Shown in pieces: positions 45,264 through 54,544 of a stretch of 64,000 nucleotides of DNA. Within the stretch, counting starts at the first letter, position 1, and each line of letters starts with the position of its first letter. The position numbers were made by a program, and so were the translations under genes. The stretch is from Flavobacterium salmonis (GTDB taxonomy: Bacteria; Bacteroidota; Bacteroidia; Flavobacteriales; Flavobacteriaceae). A model generated the notes under the pieces. It had not been told where the DNA came from and searched no databases. It worked only from the letters and a program-made list of their open reading frames with translations. The stretch is from contig NZ_CAIJDP010000082.1 in the NCBI RefSeq assembly GCF_903819435.1, positions 213,364 to 277,363 on the forward strand. Reading direction: 5' to 3'.

Positions 45264-45707
45264 TTACCTACGTGTTTTTTTTAAGGAATTTTCAAAAAGG
45301 TTTTTATAAGAACCAGGCACTTTTTCGCGTGAATATATTATTTGAGCTGAATATTCCAGCCAATTGTTATGCATGTTCCGGATTGAATCTAATATTATGC
45401 GCTGTTTGTTATGAGTGCCAATCCGAAGCTGTTGCTCTTTTATTAATTCCGGTACATTTTTCAGTCCTTTAAAATACGAGTTCAGAAAAGCCTTGTCATC
45501 TGTAAGTAAATAACCCCTAAAAGCGCTCTGCATTTCAATAATTGCTTTGTGGGTTTTATTCGAATTTCGTATTATCTCTTCGGATCTGGCAAGAAATAGT
45601 GAATTCAGTTGTACTTTTTTGGATAACAAATAATTTGTGTAAGAATCTGCAACGGATAATAAAATTATCAGCGTAAACGCTAAAAGTATTTGATTAGATA
45701 ATTTCAT
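45264..45707 (-). CDS. CHASE3 sensor part (5' part of a split histidine kinase)
   Basis: 147 residues: a membrane segment (QILLAFTLIILLSVADSYTNYLL) and a CHASE3-type periplasmic helical domain (SNKTHKAIIEMQSAFRGYLLTDD). It ends in a run of eight A residues (45275-45282, minus strand) with SLKKTRR. Dropping one A gives an open frame (LKKHVGKKINDAIAY and on) straight into the kinase at 45205. This is therefore a broken kinase gene or a sequence error. Confidence 0.82.
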   Translation of the reverse strand: MKLSNQILLAFTLIILLSVADSYTNYLLSKKVQLNSLFLARSEEIIRNSNKTHKAIIEMQSAFRGYLLTDDKAFLNSYFKGLKNVPELIKEQQLRIGTHNKQRIILDSIRNMHNNWLEYSAQIIYSREKVPGSYKNLFENSLKKTRR

Positions 45708-45932
45708 TATTAAAGTTTAAGCATCCTTTATCAATATGAATTTATAATTTAATAAAAATACTAAAAAACATATAGTTAAGCGCATATTTTAATTGATATA
45801 ATACTCCTAAAAATAAAAAGAGTACTGTTTTGATTTAAAAAAATATCTTAATTTGTTATTCTTTACTTTTATAGGATATAAATATTTATGCAGACATTTA
45901 GTATCTAAATAACTTTCAAAAAATTAACCGCT

Positions 45933-46826
45933 ATGCAAAAATTAACCAAAGAAGATATCGCTCAGGAAGTATTTGATTTATATGATGACTATGCTCACAA
46001 TAAAATTGAACGAAGGCAGTTTATCGAAAAACTATCCATTTTTGCCGTAGGAGCAATTACGCTTCCATCTCTTTTAAGTTTTATAACCCCTAATTATGTT
46101 GATAGCATTTTAATTCCGCTTAGCGATTCGAGATTAAAAACCCAATACATCAACTATGATTCCCCAAAAGGCGGAGGAAGCATTAAAGGTCAATTGTCAC
46201 AGCCCTTGGAAACCCAAAAAAAATTACCCGGAATCATTGTAGTACATGAAAACAGAGGATTAAACCCTTATATAGAAGATGTTGGAAGAAGAGCTGCTAT
46301 AGAAGGCTTTATTACATTAGCTCCCGATGCATTAACACCATTAGGCGGATATCCCGGCAATGATGATGCCGGACGAGAACTTCAAAAAAAACGAACACGT
46401 GAAGAAATGCTTGAAGATTTCATTGCTGCTTATGAATACCTTAAATCACATAAAGACTGCAACGGTTATGTGGGAGTGGTCGGATTTTGTTTTGGCGGAT
46501 GGGTTTCGAATATGATGGCGGTAAAAATACCTTCTTTATCAGCTGCAGTTCCCTATTACGGCGGACAGCCCACTAAAGAGGAAGCTGAAAAAATAAAGAC
46601 ACCGCTTCTTTTGCATTACGCAGGACTGGATACCCGTGTCAACGAAGGCTGGACTGCTTTTGAAGAAATTCTAAATAAAAATAAAGTTGAGCACACAGCC
46701 CATTTTTATCAGGGAGTGAACCATGGTTTTCATAACAATACAACACCAAGATATGATGAAGCAGCAGCAACTTTATCATGGAAAAGAACTATTGCCTTTT
46801 TTAAAGAAAAACTGGTAAAAAAATAA
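45933..46826 (+). CDS. Dienelactone-hydrolase-family protein
   Basis: 297 residues. A twin-arginine-like segment ERRQFIEKLSIFAVGAIT at about 28-45 precedes the domain and may direct export; the alpha/beta-hydrolase domain then follows. The triad is visible: Cys nucleophile in VGFCFGGW near 186, Asp in YAGLDTRVN near 231, His in GVNHGFHN near 266. Families like this hydrolyse lactones or esters. It stands alone; substrate unknown. Confidence 0.88.
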   Translation: MQKLTKEDIAQEVFDLYDDYAHNKIERRQFIEKLSIFAVGAITLPSLLSFITPNYVDSILIPLSDSRLKTQYINYDSPKGGGSIKGQLSQPLETQKKLPGIIVVHENRGLNPYIEDVGRRAAIEGFITLAPDALTPLGGYPGNDDAGRELQKKRTREEMLEDFIAAYEYLKSHKDCNGYVGVVGFCFGGWVSNMMAVKIPSLSAAVPYYGGQPTKEEAEKIKTPLLLHYAGLDTRVNEGWTAFEEILNKNKVEHTAHFYQGVNHGFHNNTTPRYDEAAATLSWKRTIAFFKEKLVKK

Positions 46827-46952
46827 TAAAAACCATGAATTTATTTTCATAAAACAATAGAAACAAAATAGTTAAAAGAAATAGCTTTTACTGTAAGGGA
46901 ATAAATGCTCTATTTTTATAACCATTTTCAAAAAAAGAGTTAATTTAGTGCG

Positions 46953-46990
46953 ACAGCTTTGTCAATGTTTTTAAAACATGTCAAAGCTGT
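46953..46990 (+). terminator. Hairpin after the dienelactone hydrolase gene
   Basis: ACAGCTTTG pairs with CAAAGCTGT, and an inner ATGTTTT pairs with AAAACAT. The tail has only a short T-run, so termination is likely but not certain. Confidence 0.5.
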
Positions 46991-47061
46991 TATTTTCTGG
47001 TATAATGCCATAAAAAGAGTTTAAACTTTTACAGCAAAATAATAAATTAATAATACGCAAA

Positions 47062-47790
47062 ATGAGATTAGAAGATTTTGATAATGATGAGGACAAAGTA
47101 ATTCAGGATCGTTTAAAACAAAAAACGTGGAATGAAATCAGAACCAATGACAGTTGGGCAATTTTTAAAATCATGGCCGAATTTGTTAACGGATACGAAA
47201 GCATGGGACGTATTGGACCATGTGTGTCCATTTTTGGATCGGCAAGAACAAAACCGGAAGATAAATATTATTTACTGGCCGAAAAAATTGCTTATAAAAT
47301 TAGTAAAGCCGGTTATGGCGTTATCACAGGCGGTGGACCCGGAATTATGGAAGCAGGAAATAAAGGGGCACATTTAGGCGGAGGAACATCTGTAGGTTTA
47401 AATATCGAACTGCCTTTTGAACAGCATTTCAATCCTTACATTGATCATGACAAAAATCTAAATTTTGATTACTTTTTTGTTCGAAAAGTAATGTTTGTAA
47501 AATATTCACAAGGATTTGTAGTGATGCCCGGTGGATTTGGAACTCTTGACGAAATGTTTGAAGCCATTACCCTGATCCAGACAAAAAAAATTGGTAAGTT
47601 TCCCATCATATTAGTCGGGGTTGAATTTTGGTCAGGATTAATCGACTGGGTAAAAACGGTTTTAGTTGAAAAAATGCATACCGTTAGCCCTGATGATTTA
47701 AACTTATTTAAGATCGTAGACACAGAAGATGAAGTAGTTGATGTTCTTGATAAATTCTACAAGAAATACGACTTGAGTCCAAATTTCTAA
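47062..47790 (+). CDS. LOG-family (TIGR00730) nucleotide phosphoribohydrolase-like protein
   Basis: 242 residues, with an extra N-terminal helix (about 1-45) before the Rossmann domain. GSARTKPEDKYY near 59, the GGGPGIMEAGNKGA motif near 92 and the PGGFGTLDEMFE motif near 156 are those of LOG (lysine decarboxylase-like) proteins, which release free cytokinins or AMP from nucleotides. The Arg and Glu residues of the active site are in these motifs. Function in Bacteroidota is uncertain. Confidence 0.92.
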   Translation: MRLEDFDNDEDKVIQDRLKQKTWNEIRTNDSWAIFKIMAEFVNGYESMGRIGPCVSIFGSARTKPEDKYYLLAEKIAYKISKAGYGVITGGGPGIMEAGNKGAHLGGGTSVGLNIELPFEQHFNPYIDHDKNLNFDYFFVRKVMFVKYSQGFVVMPGGFGTLDEMFEAITLIQTKKIGKFPIILVGVEFWSGLIDWVKTVLVEKMHTVSPDDLNLFKIVDTEDEVVDVLDKFYKKYDLSPNF

Positions 47791-47897
47791 TTTTTTTTAA
47801 AACCATATAGATGATCTAAGAAAATATAAGTTCCTGCTTTTTCAACGCAATTTATCACTTATATGATGAAATTTTCATAACTTTTGTAAAAAATGAG

Positions 47898-47923
47898 AGC
47901 TGTTTTTAAAACAGCTTTTTTTA
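47898..47923 (+). terminator. Terminator after the LOG gene
   Basis: AGCTGTTTT and AAAACAGCT pair, followed by T7. Confidence 0.75.
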
Positions 47924-47997
47924 TACTATTTTTACAATAAAACCAAAACAGCCATAAGACCGTAACTTAAGTTATATATCTAAATTTTAAGCCAGCA

Positions 47998-50829
47998 TTG
48001 AAACCATTTTTTAAAATCATTCTTTTCGTTATTGTTTTGATGTCTTCATTAAAACAATTCGCGCAGCATCAGTCTAAGATGGAGGTGGCGGTGAATCCTG
48101 AACTTAAAACACTGCACGTAAAACAGGATATTACTTATTATAATACTTCAGGCGATTCTTTGGATTTTATTGTTTTAAATGACTGGAATAATGCTTTCTC
48201 TGATAAAAATACGCCTCTGGCATTACGTTTTTCTGATGAATTTTATAAAGGCTTTCATTTGGCTAAACCAGAAGAACGCGGAAACACAACCCTACTTGAA
48301 CTCACAGATGCCCAATTTATGGCTTTAGAATGGCAAAGAACCAGTGAAAATCCGGATTTTATTATAATCAAACTGAAAAACAAATTACCTCCTAACAGTA
48401 AAATTGATTTACATCTTACTTATATTTCTAAAATTCCAAGCGATAAATTTACTCGTTACGGCTATACCCAAAACGGCGGAATGAATCTAAGAAACTGGTT
48501 TTTGAGCCCTGCCCGTTTTGAAAATCATAATTTTATAAAATATCATAACTATAACCTTGATGATATTGCAAACGCTGCAACTGATTACGAATTAGCAATT
48601 AAAGTTCCAAATCAGTACACTATTAACACAGATCTGGATTCTGTTTCAAAGGATTCGTCTTCCCCTACGTTCAGCACTTATCTTTTTTCAGGAAACAGCA
48701 GAACCGATTTTAATTTATTTATTGAAAAACAAAATACTTTTAATAGTTTTAGCAATGGTGAACTTGAAGTTCTTTCAAATTTAAAAAACAAAAGACTGAA
48801 CGAGATACAAAAAGCAGTAATCATCAACAGGATAATCAGTTTTGCCAATAATTTTATTGGAAAATATCCACATAAAAAAATCACAGTCTCACAGGCAGAT
48901 TATGACCGAAATCCTTTTTACGGGTTAAATCAACTACCCTCCTTTATAAGTCCTTTTTCGGATGAATTTATATTTGAAATTACTTTTTTAAAAACCTTTT
49001 TAAACAATTATCTTCAGTACAGTCTTCTTCTGGATCCGCGAAAAGACAACTGGATTTATGACGGAATCCAGATTTATACAATGATGAAATTCATGGAAGA
49101 AAACCACATGGATCAAAAGATGCTGGGCAGGCTATCTGAAATGAAACTCTTTAAAAGCTACAATATTACCAATCTAACTTTTAATGAGCAATACAGTTAC
49201 TACTACATGCTGATGGCTCGAAAAAACCTGGATCAGCCATTGGGAGATCCAAAAAATACACTCATTAAATTCAATGAGCAGATTGCCAGTAAGTACCGTT
49301 CCGGTTTAAGCCTCAGTTATCTCGATAATTATTTAAATCATAATATAGTGCCCGAAAGTGTTAAGGAGTTCTATAATCTAAACAAAACACAACAGGCAAA
49401 CCGATATGATTTTGAAAAAATACTGACCAAAAACAGCTCAAAAAAAATTGACTGGTTTTTTGAAACTATCATCGGTTCACGTGAAATTATCGACTATAAA
49501 TTTACCGATGTTTCCAGAACCCAGGACAGTATCCGGTTTTCTGTAAAAAACAAAACAGACGTTTTTGTCCCGATTCCGGTTTACGGCCTCAAAAAAAACA
49601 AAATAGTATTTAAACAATGGATTGAGCCAAAAAACAATGACTCCATTTATATTTTCGAAAGAAAAAATGCAGATAAAATTGTTTTGAATTACGACAATGA
49701 AGTTCCGGAATACAATCAGCGGGACAACTGGAAATCATTGAAAAGTATAGTGCTTACAAATCGTCCAATCAAATTTAATTTTGCCAAAGATTTAGAAGAC
49801 CCATACTACAATCAGATATTATATGTCCCAACGGTTGGTTATAACTATTATGACGGATTTGCGCCCGGAATCCGTTTTCATAACAAAACTATATTAGACA
49901 AGCCGTTTACATTTGACATCAATCCTGCTTATTCACTCAAGACCGGAACCCTCTCAGGATCATCCGCTTTTTCATTAAATCATTATTATCGTGACAGTAA
50001 ACTTTACAATATCAGGTATTCTATAAGTCAAAATTATTTTCATTATGCTCCGGATGCGACCTATTTCAGGCTGAATCCTATGGTACAGTTTAGAATTCGG
50101 GAAGAAGATTTCAGAGACAACAGAAAACAATTTATTATCGCCAGACAGGTAATTGTAAATCGGCAGGCGAGCGCCTATGTTACAGACAATTCAAGTCCTA
50201 ATTATTCCGTCTTTAATCTTCGGTACATGAATACTAAAACCGAATTGATTAATCATTTAAACTTTATGACAGATGCACAGTTTTCAGGAGATTTTGGAAA
50301 ACTGGGCGGAGAAATTGAATACAGAAGGCTTTTTGAAAACAACCGTAAATTAAATTTGAGGTTATATGTCGGAAGCTTTTTATACAACACTACAAATTCA
50401 GATTATTTCAGTTTTGGTCTGGATCGTCCAACGGATTATTTATTCGATTATAATTTTTACGGAAGATCTGAAAGTACTGGCTTTTTCAGTCAGCAATATA
50501 TAATTGCCGAAGGCGGGTTTAAATCTATGATTGAACCCAGATACGCAAATCAATGGATGACAACGCTAAATGCAAGTTATTCTATATGGAACTGGATAGA
50601 AGCCTATGGCGATGTGGGTTTCATGAAAAGCAAACACCAAAACGAACATTTTGTGTATGATAGCGGTATCCGTTTGAATCTCGTACCAGACTATTTTGAA
50701 ATTTATTTTCCGGTCTATTCTAATAATGGCTGGGAAATTTCACAAAATAATTACAACGAAAAAATAAGATTTGTCATCACATTATCTCCTAAAACATTAA
50801 TTAATCTTTTTACCCGAAAATGGTTTTAA
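47998..50829 (+). CDS. Gluzincin-like (M1-type) domain fused to a C-terminal beta-barrel
   Basis: 943 residues starting at TTG (MKPFFKIILFVIVLMSSLKQFAQ is a good signal peptide). Residues 25-220 look like the beta-sandwich of M1 aminopeptidases (VKQDITYYNTSGDSLDFIVL). Around 320-355 the expected HExxH is replaced (LKTFLNNYLQYSLL) although the downstream WIYDGIQIY still resembles the M1 WLNEGxA segment, so it is likely catalytically dead. From about 600 to the end there are alternating strands ending in a C-terminal aromatic strand, as in an outer-membrane barrel. Role unknown; a surface protein seems likely. Confidence 0.75.
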   Translation: MKPFFKIILFVIVLMSSLKQFAQHQSKMEVAVNPELKTLHVKQDITYYNTSGDSLDFIVLNDWNNAFSDKNTPLALRFSDEFYKGFHLAKPEERGNTTLLELTDAQFMALEWQRTSENPDFIIIKLKNKLPPNSKIDLHLTYISKIPSDKFTRYGYTQNGGMNLRNWFLSPARFENHNFIKYHNYNLDDIANAATDYELAIKVPNQYTINTDLDSVSKDSSSPTFSTYLFSGNSRTDFNLFIEKQNTFNSFSNGELEVLSNLKNKRLNEIQKAVIINRIISFANNFIGKYPHKKITVSQADYDRNPFYGLNQLPSFISPFSDEFIFEITFLKTFLNNYLQYSLLLDPRKDNWIYDGIQIYTMMKFMEENHMDQKMLGRLSEMKLFKSYNITNLTFNEQYSYYYMLMARKNLDQPLGDPKNTLIKFNEQIASKYRSGLSLSYLDNYLNHNIVPESVKEFYNLNKTQQANRYDFEKILTKNSSKKIDWFFETIIGSREIIDYKFTDVSRTQDSIRFSVKNKTDVFVPIPVYGLKKNKIVFKQWIEPKNNDSIYIFERKNADKIVLNYDNEVPEYNQRDNWKSLKSIVLTNRPIKFNFAKDLEDPYYNQILYVPTVGYNYYDGFAPGIRFHNKTILDKPFTFDINPAYSLKTGTLSGSSAFSLNHYYRDSKLYNIRYSISQNYFHYAPDATYFRLNPMVQFRIREEDFRDNRKQFIIARQVIVNRQASAYVTDNSSPNYSVFNLRYMNTKTELINHLNFMTDAQFSGDFGKLGGEIEYRRLFENNRKLNLRLYVGSFLYNTTNSDYFSFGLDRPTDYLFDYNFYGRSESTGFFSQQYIIAEGGFKSMIEPRYANQWMTTLNASYSIWNWIEAYGDVGFMKSKHQNEHFVYDSGIRLNLVPDYFEIYFPVYSNNGWEISQNNYNEKIRFVITLSPKTLINLFTRKWF

Positions 50830-51016
50830 TTAATATTTTTTAAACAAAAACATGAATTATTATCAAACTTCGATAGTTTTAGGCAATAATAAATCAAAAA
50901 AAATACGTATTTTTCTGAATTTAAGTATAAATAATTAAATTATATTTATTTTAATGAATTATGATTATTGGTAGATTTTGAGTAATTTCGCTACCTAAAC
51001 ATGACCATTCCAGATT

Positions 51017-53428
51017 ATGATTACAGAAAAAAGCAATACTACATTAACCTTCGAGGATTTTAAAACTGAAGTATTAAATGACTATAAAATTGCAGTTACC
51101 AGTCGGGAATGCAGTCTTTTAGGGCGTAAAGAAGTATTGACAGGAAAAGCCAAATTTGGAATATTTGGTGACGGTAAAGAGGTGCCGCAGCTTGCTATGG
51201 CAAAAGCTTTTAAAAACGGTGATTTTCGTTCAGGATACTACCGCGATCAGACTTTTATGATGGCCATTGGTGAATTTACTCCTAAACAATTTTTTGCAGG
51301 ATTATATGGCCATACCGATATAGACTTTGACCCAATGTCAGCAGGAAGACAGATGGGCGGGCACTTTGTAACCCACAGTTTAAACGAAGACGGCTCCTGG
51401 AAAGACTTAACCCAACAAAAAAATTCAAGCGCAGATATATCTCCTACAGCTGCACAAATGCCAAGATTATTGGGATTAGCGCAGGCTTCAAAAATTTACA
51501 GAGAAGTTGACGGAATCAAAATCAAAGATAAATTTTCTGTAAACGGAAATGAGGTGGCATGGGGAACTATCGGAAACGCAAGTACCTCTGAAGGTTTGTT
51601 TTTTGAAACCATAAATGCTGCCGGAGTTTTACAAGTTCCGATGGTAATGAGTGTTTGGGATGACGAATACGGAATTTCTGTACACGCTAAACATCAGACA
51701 ACCAAAGAAAACATCTCTGAAATCCTAAAAGGATATCAGCGAGATGAAGATTCAGAAGGATATGAAATTTTAAGGGTAAGAGGATGGGATTATGCCGAAC
51801 TGGTTTCTACTTATGAAAGAGCCGGTGCCATTGCACGCGAACAGCATATTCCGGTTTTAATTCACGTGAATGAACTGACACAACCACAAGGCCACTCCAC
51901 TTCGGGCTCACATGAACGCTATAAAAATGGAGAAAGGTTAGGTTGGGAAAAAAATTACGACTGTATTCGCCAGATGCGATTATGGATGATTGCCATTAAT
52001 ATTGCATCTCCTGAAGAGTTAGAAGAGATGGAATCTGAAATTAAGAAAGAAGTTTATGATGCTAAAAAAGAAGCTTGGAATCAATTTATTAATCCAATTA
52101 TTGAAGATCAAAAAAATCTTCTGGCTTTATTAGAACAAATTTCAGCTGCCAGCATTAACCATAAAGATAAAATTCAAAAATACATTTCTGAATTAAAAGC
52201 AATCAAAGCTCCTTTAAAAAAGGAAATGCTTGTCATTGCACGAAAAATATTGCGATTCATTGAAGTTCCGGACAGTAAAGTATTATTATCAAACTGGATC
52301 ACCAATTACATTGCAATTACACAGCCAAAATTCAGCAGCAATTTATATTCTGAATCCCAACAAAACGTATTTTCTGTTCAAAAGATACTTCCGGAATATC
52401 CGGAAAACGCCAAACCGGATTTAGACGGACGAATGATTATTCGTGATAATTTCGACGTCTTATTCACCAAATACCCTGAATTATTAATTTTTGGTGAAGA
52501 TGTTGGAAATATTGGCGATGTAAACCAGGGCCTAGAAGGAATGCAGGAGAAATATGGTGAACTTCGTGTTGCCGATGTCGGGATTCGTGAAGCGACTATA
52601 ATTGGTCAGGGAATTGGTATGGCCTTAAGGGGTTTACGACCAATTGCTGAAATTCAGTATCTGGATTATTTATTGTACGCTATTCAAATAATGAGTGATG
52701 ATTTAGCAACGCTGCAATACAGAACTGTTGGAAAACAAAAAGCACCATTGATCATCAGAACCCGAGGACACCGTCTGGAAGGTATCTGGCACTCCGGCTC
52801 TCCAATGGGAATGATTATAAACGCTATTCGCGGCATCCACGTTTTGGTTCCTAGAAACATGACTCAGGCTGCAGGTTTTTATAACACTCTTTTAGAATGT
52901 GACGAACCAGCTCTGGTTATTGAATGCCTGAATGGTTATCGCTTAAAAGAAAAAACACCTTTGAATTTTGGTGAATTCAAAACGCCAATCGGGGTTATTG
53001 AAACTCTAAAAGAAGGTTCAGATATTACGCTTGTTTCCTATGGATCAACATTAAGATTAGTAGAACAAGCTGCCAGAGAGTTACTAGAATTAGAAATTGA
53101 CTGTGAAGTTATTGATATCCAATCATTAATACCTTTTGACGTGAACAAGGATATTGTAAAAAGTATCGCCAAAACAAATCGTCTTTTAGTAATTGACGAA
53201 GACGTTCCGGGTGGAGCTTCAGCCTTTATTTTACAGCAAATCCTGGAAGACCAGGATGCTTACAAATATCTTGACAGCAAACCGCAGACTCTTGCTGCAA
53301 AAGCACACAGACCTGCGTATGGAACTGATGGTGACTATTTTTCGAAACCTTCTGCCGAAGATATTTTTGAAAAGGTTTATGAGATGATGAATGAAGTTAA
53401 TCCTTCTAAATTTCCAAACTTATACTAA
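51017..53428 (+). CDS. 2-oxoacid (branched-chain type) dehydrogenase E1, alpha and beta fused
   Basis: 803 residues containing both halves of a thiamine-diphosphate-dependent E1. The alpha part has the GDGKEVPQLAMAKAF and YYRDQTFMMAIGE segments (about 50-95) and a ThDP-Mg region near 180-190 (GTIGNASTSEG). The beta part starts about residue 460 (DPELDGRMIIRDN-like lead, IFGEDVGNIGDVNQGLEGMQ near 495, then VGIREATIIGQGIGMALRG). It decarboxylates a 2-oxoacid and transfers the acyl group to lipoyl E2. Fusion in one chain is common in Bacteroidota. E2/E3 are not in this window. Confidence 0.9.
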   Translation: MITEKSNTTLTFEDFKTEVLNDYKIAVTSRECSLLGRKEVLTGKAKFGIFGDGKEVPQLAMAKAFKNGDFRSGYYRDQTFMMAIGEFTPKQFFAGLYGHTDIDFDPMSAGRQMGGHFVTHSLNEDGSWKDLTQQKNSSADISPTAAQMPRLLGLAQASKIYREVDGIKIKDKFSVNGNEVAWGTIGNASTSEGLFFETINAAGVLQVPMVMSVWDDEYGISVHAKHQTTKENISEILKGYQRDEDSEGYEILRVRGWDYAELVSTYERAGAIAREQHIPVLIHVNELTQPQGHSTSGSHERYKNGERLGWEKNYDCIRQMRLWMIAINIASPEELEEMESEIKKEVYDAKKEAWNQFINPIIEDQKNLLALLEQISAASINHKDKIQKYISELKAIKAPLKKEMLVIARKILRFIEVPDSKVLLSNWITNYIAITQPKFSSNLYSESQQNVFSVQKILPEYPENAKPDLDGRMIIRDNFDVLFTKYPELLIFGEDVGNIGDVNQGLEGMQEKYGELRVADVGIREATIIGQGIGMALRGLRPIAEIQYLDYLLYAIQIMSDDLATLQYRTVGKQKAPLIIRTRGHRLEGIWHSGSPMGMIINAIRGIHVLVPRNMTQAAGFYNTLLECDEPALVIECLNGYRLKEKTPLNFGEFKTPIGVIETLKEGSDITLVSYGSTLRLVEQAARELLELEIDCEVIDIQSLIPFDVNKDIVKSIAKTNRLLVIDEDVPGGASAFILQQILEDQDAYKYLDSKPQTLAAKAHRPAYGTDGDYFSKPSAEDIFEKVYEMMNEVNPSKFPNLY

Positions 53429-53451
53429 GATTTAGAATATTTCAGATATAG

Positions 53452-53482
53452 AAAAAGCTCCAAAATTTTGGAGCTTTTTTTG
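53452..53482 (+). terminator. Terminator after the E1 gene
   Basis: AAAAAGCTCCAAAA and TTTTGGAGCTTTTT form a 14-bp palindromic stem followed by more Ts. Confidence 0.88.
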
Positions 53483-53495
53483 TTTTTACGCAAGT

Positions 53496-53612
53496 TTGTC
53501 ATTTCGACGAAGGAGAAATCTCCGTTAGCAGCTCGATAAAGATTGAGGATTTAGATTGTAGAGTTACTTGCAGAGATTGCTTCGCCAGTTCGCTATCGCT
53601 CCTGTCCTTGTC
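53496..53612. repeat. Interspersed repeat of flavobacterial type
   Basis: The stretch from TTTGTCATTTCGACGAAGG through AGAAATCTCC, AGCTCGATAAAGATTG, AGATTGCTTCGCCAGTTCGC and TATCGCTCCTG is the kind of intergenic repeat seen many times in Flavobacterium genomes. Identification is from recall of its characteristic words; the copy number here cannot be determined from the window. It contains no frame. Confidence 0.6.
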
Positions 53613-53665
53613 CCTAAAAATGGCAATATTGTGGATAATCATTAATCAAAACCAGGTTTAATCCG

Positions 53666-53681
53666 CGCTTTCGCGAAAGCG
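53666..53681. repeat. 16-bp perfect palindrome
   Basis: CGCTTTCGCGAAAGCG reads the same on both strands and is GC-rich against AT-rich surroundings. It lies between the E1 gene and kdsB, next to the interspersed repeat, and may belong to a related repeat family. Confidence 0.6.
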
Positions 53682-53715
53682 AATCAATTTCATCAGTCTA
53701 CTTTTACGACTAAAA

Positions 53716-54450
53716 TTATTTAGCCTCCAAAATCCCCCTCGCCTTTTCCAAATCCTCAGCCGTATCAATCCCAATTCCAACATGGGTGGTCTCAACCATT
53801 TTAATTTTTTTTCCGAATTCTAAATAACGTAGCTGTTCCAGTTTTTCAGAAGCTTCCAATGACTTCATTGGCAGGCTGTAGAAATCCAATAAAGCCTGTT
53901 TTCTAAATGCATAAATTCCGATGTGCTGAAAATAACGCACGCCAGCATCCTTATCTCTCGGATATGGAATTACAGAACGTGAAAAATACAAGGCAAACTG
54001 CGACTGATCTACCACTACTTTTACATTGTTCGGATTGTTAATTTCGTCCTCATCAGTGATTTCACGCATTAACGAAGCCAGATCAATCTTTTTCTCTTCA
54101 TCATTTTTAAATACCGACAAAACCTGTTGTAAAGGACCTACTTCTGTAAAAGGTTCATCTCCCTGAACATTCACCACGATATCAACATCAAGATTCGCAA
54201 CAGCTTCTGCAATCCTGTCACTGCCAGACTCGTGCTCTTTGATGCTCATAATAGCTTTTCCGCCATTCGAAACAATTTCATCAAATATCAAATCAGAATC
54301 GGTTACGACAAATACATCGTCAAATAATTTTGTAGCAACAGAAGCTTCGTACGTTCTTAAAATTACCGTTTTACCACCAAGGTCCTGCATTAATTTTGCA
54401 GGGAAACGTGTTGATGCATATCGTGCCGGAATTACAGCTATTATTTTCAT
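53716..54450 (-). CDS. kdsB: 3-deoxy-manno-octulosonate cytidylyltransferase
   Basis: 244 residues from the ATG at 54450 (KIIAVIPARYASTRFPAKLM). The longer frame to 54534 adds a basic 28-residue piece not seen in the family. Motifs: PARYASTRFPAK at 7-18, QGDEPF near 97, and a FQHIGIYAFRK segment near 170. It transfers CMP from CTP to Kdo for lipopolysaccharide inner-core synthesis. It is followed in the same direction by a different housekeeping gene and there is no clear operon. Confidence 0.94.
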   Translation of the reverse strand: MKIIAVIPARYASTRFPAKLMQDLGGKTVILRTYEASVATKLFDDVFVVTDSDLIFDEIVSNGGKAIMSIKEHESGSDRIAEAVANLDVDIVVNVQGDEPFTEVGPLQQVLSVFKNDEEKKIDLASLMREITDEDEINNPNNVKVVVDQSQFALYFSRSVIPYPRDKDAGVRYFQHIGIYAFRKQALLDFYSLPMKSLEASEKLEQLRYLEFGKKIKMVETTHVGIGIDTAEDLEKARGILEAK

Positions 54451-54544
54451 TTTATATCTTTTATTTTTTTTATTAGTGAGCCTTTGTGAAATCTTTGTGC
54501 GACTTTGTGTAATAACTCTTTCACAGAGATTCACAAAGTTTTTT

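Noticed and set aside
54451..54534. Longer kdsB start
   Set aside because: The extra 28 residues are not a family feature; MKIIAVIPARYAS begins at 54450.
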